Part shown: positions 5,889-5,895 of the stretch, in pieces | Layout of the letters: the number at the start of each line of letters is the position of its first letter | Position numbering within the stretch: the first letter of the stretch is position 1 | NCBI GenBank assembly: GCA_036655775.1 | Contig: JAVVPL010000097.1 | Coordinates: 1-5,895 of the forward strand | Source: JAVVPL01 sp036655775 | GTDB lineage: Bacteria > Bacteroidota > Bacteroidia > Bacteroidales > P3 | Length of the DNA stretch: 5,895 nt | Reading direction: 5' to 3' | Notes under the pieces: model-generated | Seen by the model: only the letters and a program-made list of their open reading frames with translations | Database searches by the model: none | What the model was told of the DNA's origin: nothing | Made by a program: the position numbers and the translations under genes

Positions 5889-5895
5889 ATGGGAA
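5889..5895 (+). CDS. mreD: Start of a probable mreD, cut by the window edge
   Basis: An ATG directly abuts the TAA of mreC, followed by GGA and one more base before the window ends. Only two codons are visible, so the identity rests on the conserved order mreB-mreC-mreD. MreD would be the multi-spanning membrane partner of MreC. Confidence 0.4.

Noticed and set aside
1..5895. A novel defence or mobile system
   Set aside because: All long genes are assigned to housekeeping or known families, and there is no CRISPR-like array, toxin-antitoxin pair, recombinase or reverse transcriptase signature.

Overview
The window looks like ordinary chromosome from a member of the Bacteroidota. Four things point there: the order purH-mreB-mreC with mreD apparently next, a DUF4837-type lipoprotein (a family known from this phylum), promoters with the TAnnTTTG -7 element used by this phylum's primary sigma factor, and start codons preceded by A-rich leaders instead of Shine-Dalgarno sequences. 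The DNA is AT-rich throughout. The family or genus cannot be resolved from the sequence alone.

Layout: Positions 1-48 hold what looks like the first codons of a transposase, cut off by a stop, so this is probably the scar of an insertion sequence. An intrinsic terminator (47-92) follows; it serves the leftward operon. That operon (2219 down to 124, minus strand) encodes, in transcription order, a DUF4837 lipoprotein, a P-loop nucleotide-kinase-like protein, and a zinc-dependent dCMP deaminase. The gaps are 8 and 0 bases, so the three genes are almost certainly co-transcribed. A 199-base divergent intergenic region (2220-2418) carries a hexanucleotide repeat directly against the lipoprotein start codon, a perfect inverted repeat, and candidate promoters in both directions. 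To the right, purH (bifunctional AICAR transformylase / IMP cyclohydrolase) reads rightward. It is followed by a 92-base gap with the best promoter of the window, then mreB, mreC and the first bases of a probable mreD.

How the genes work together: MreB, MreC and MreD form the rod-shape (elongasome) scaffold that guides side-wall peptidoglycan synthesis. PurH completes IMP synthesis. The dCMP deaminase makes dUMP for thymidylate synthesis, and the kinase-like partner probably acts on a nucleoside monophosphate, although its substrate is not known. The link between the DUF4837 lipoprotein and the nucleotide genes is positional only.

Most of the window is housekeeping, and I do not see a new defence or mobile system. 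The points most worth a second look are the hexamer repeat in the lipoprotein leader, the kinase/dCMP-deaminase pair (which recalls fungal fused enzymes), the transposase remnant at the left edge, and the palindrome sitting on the mreB -33 box.
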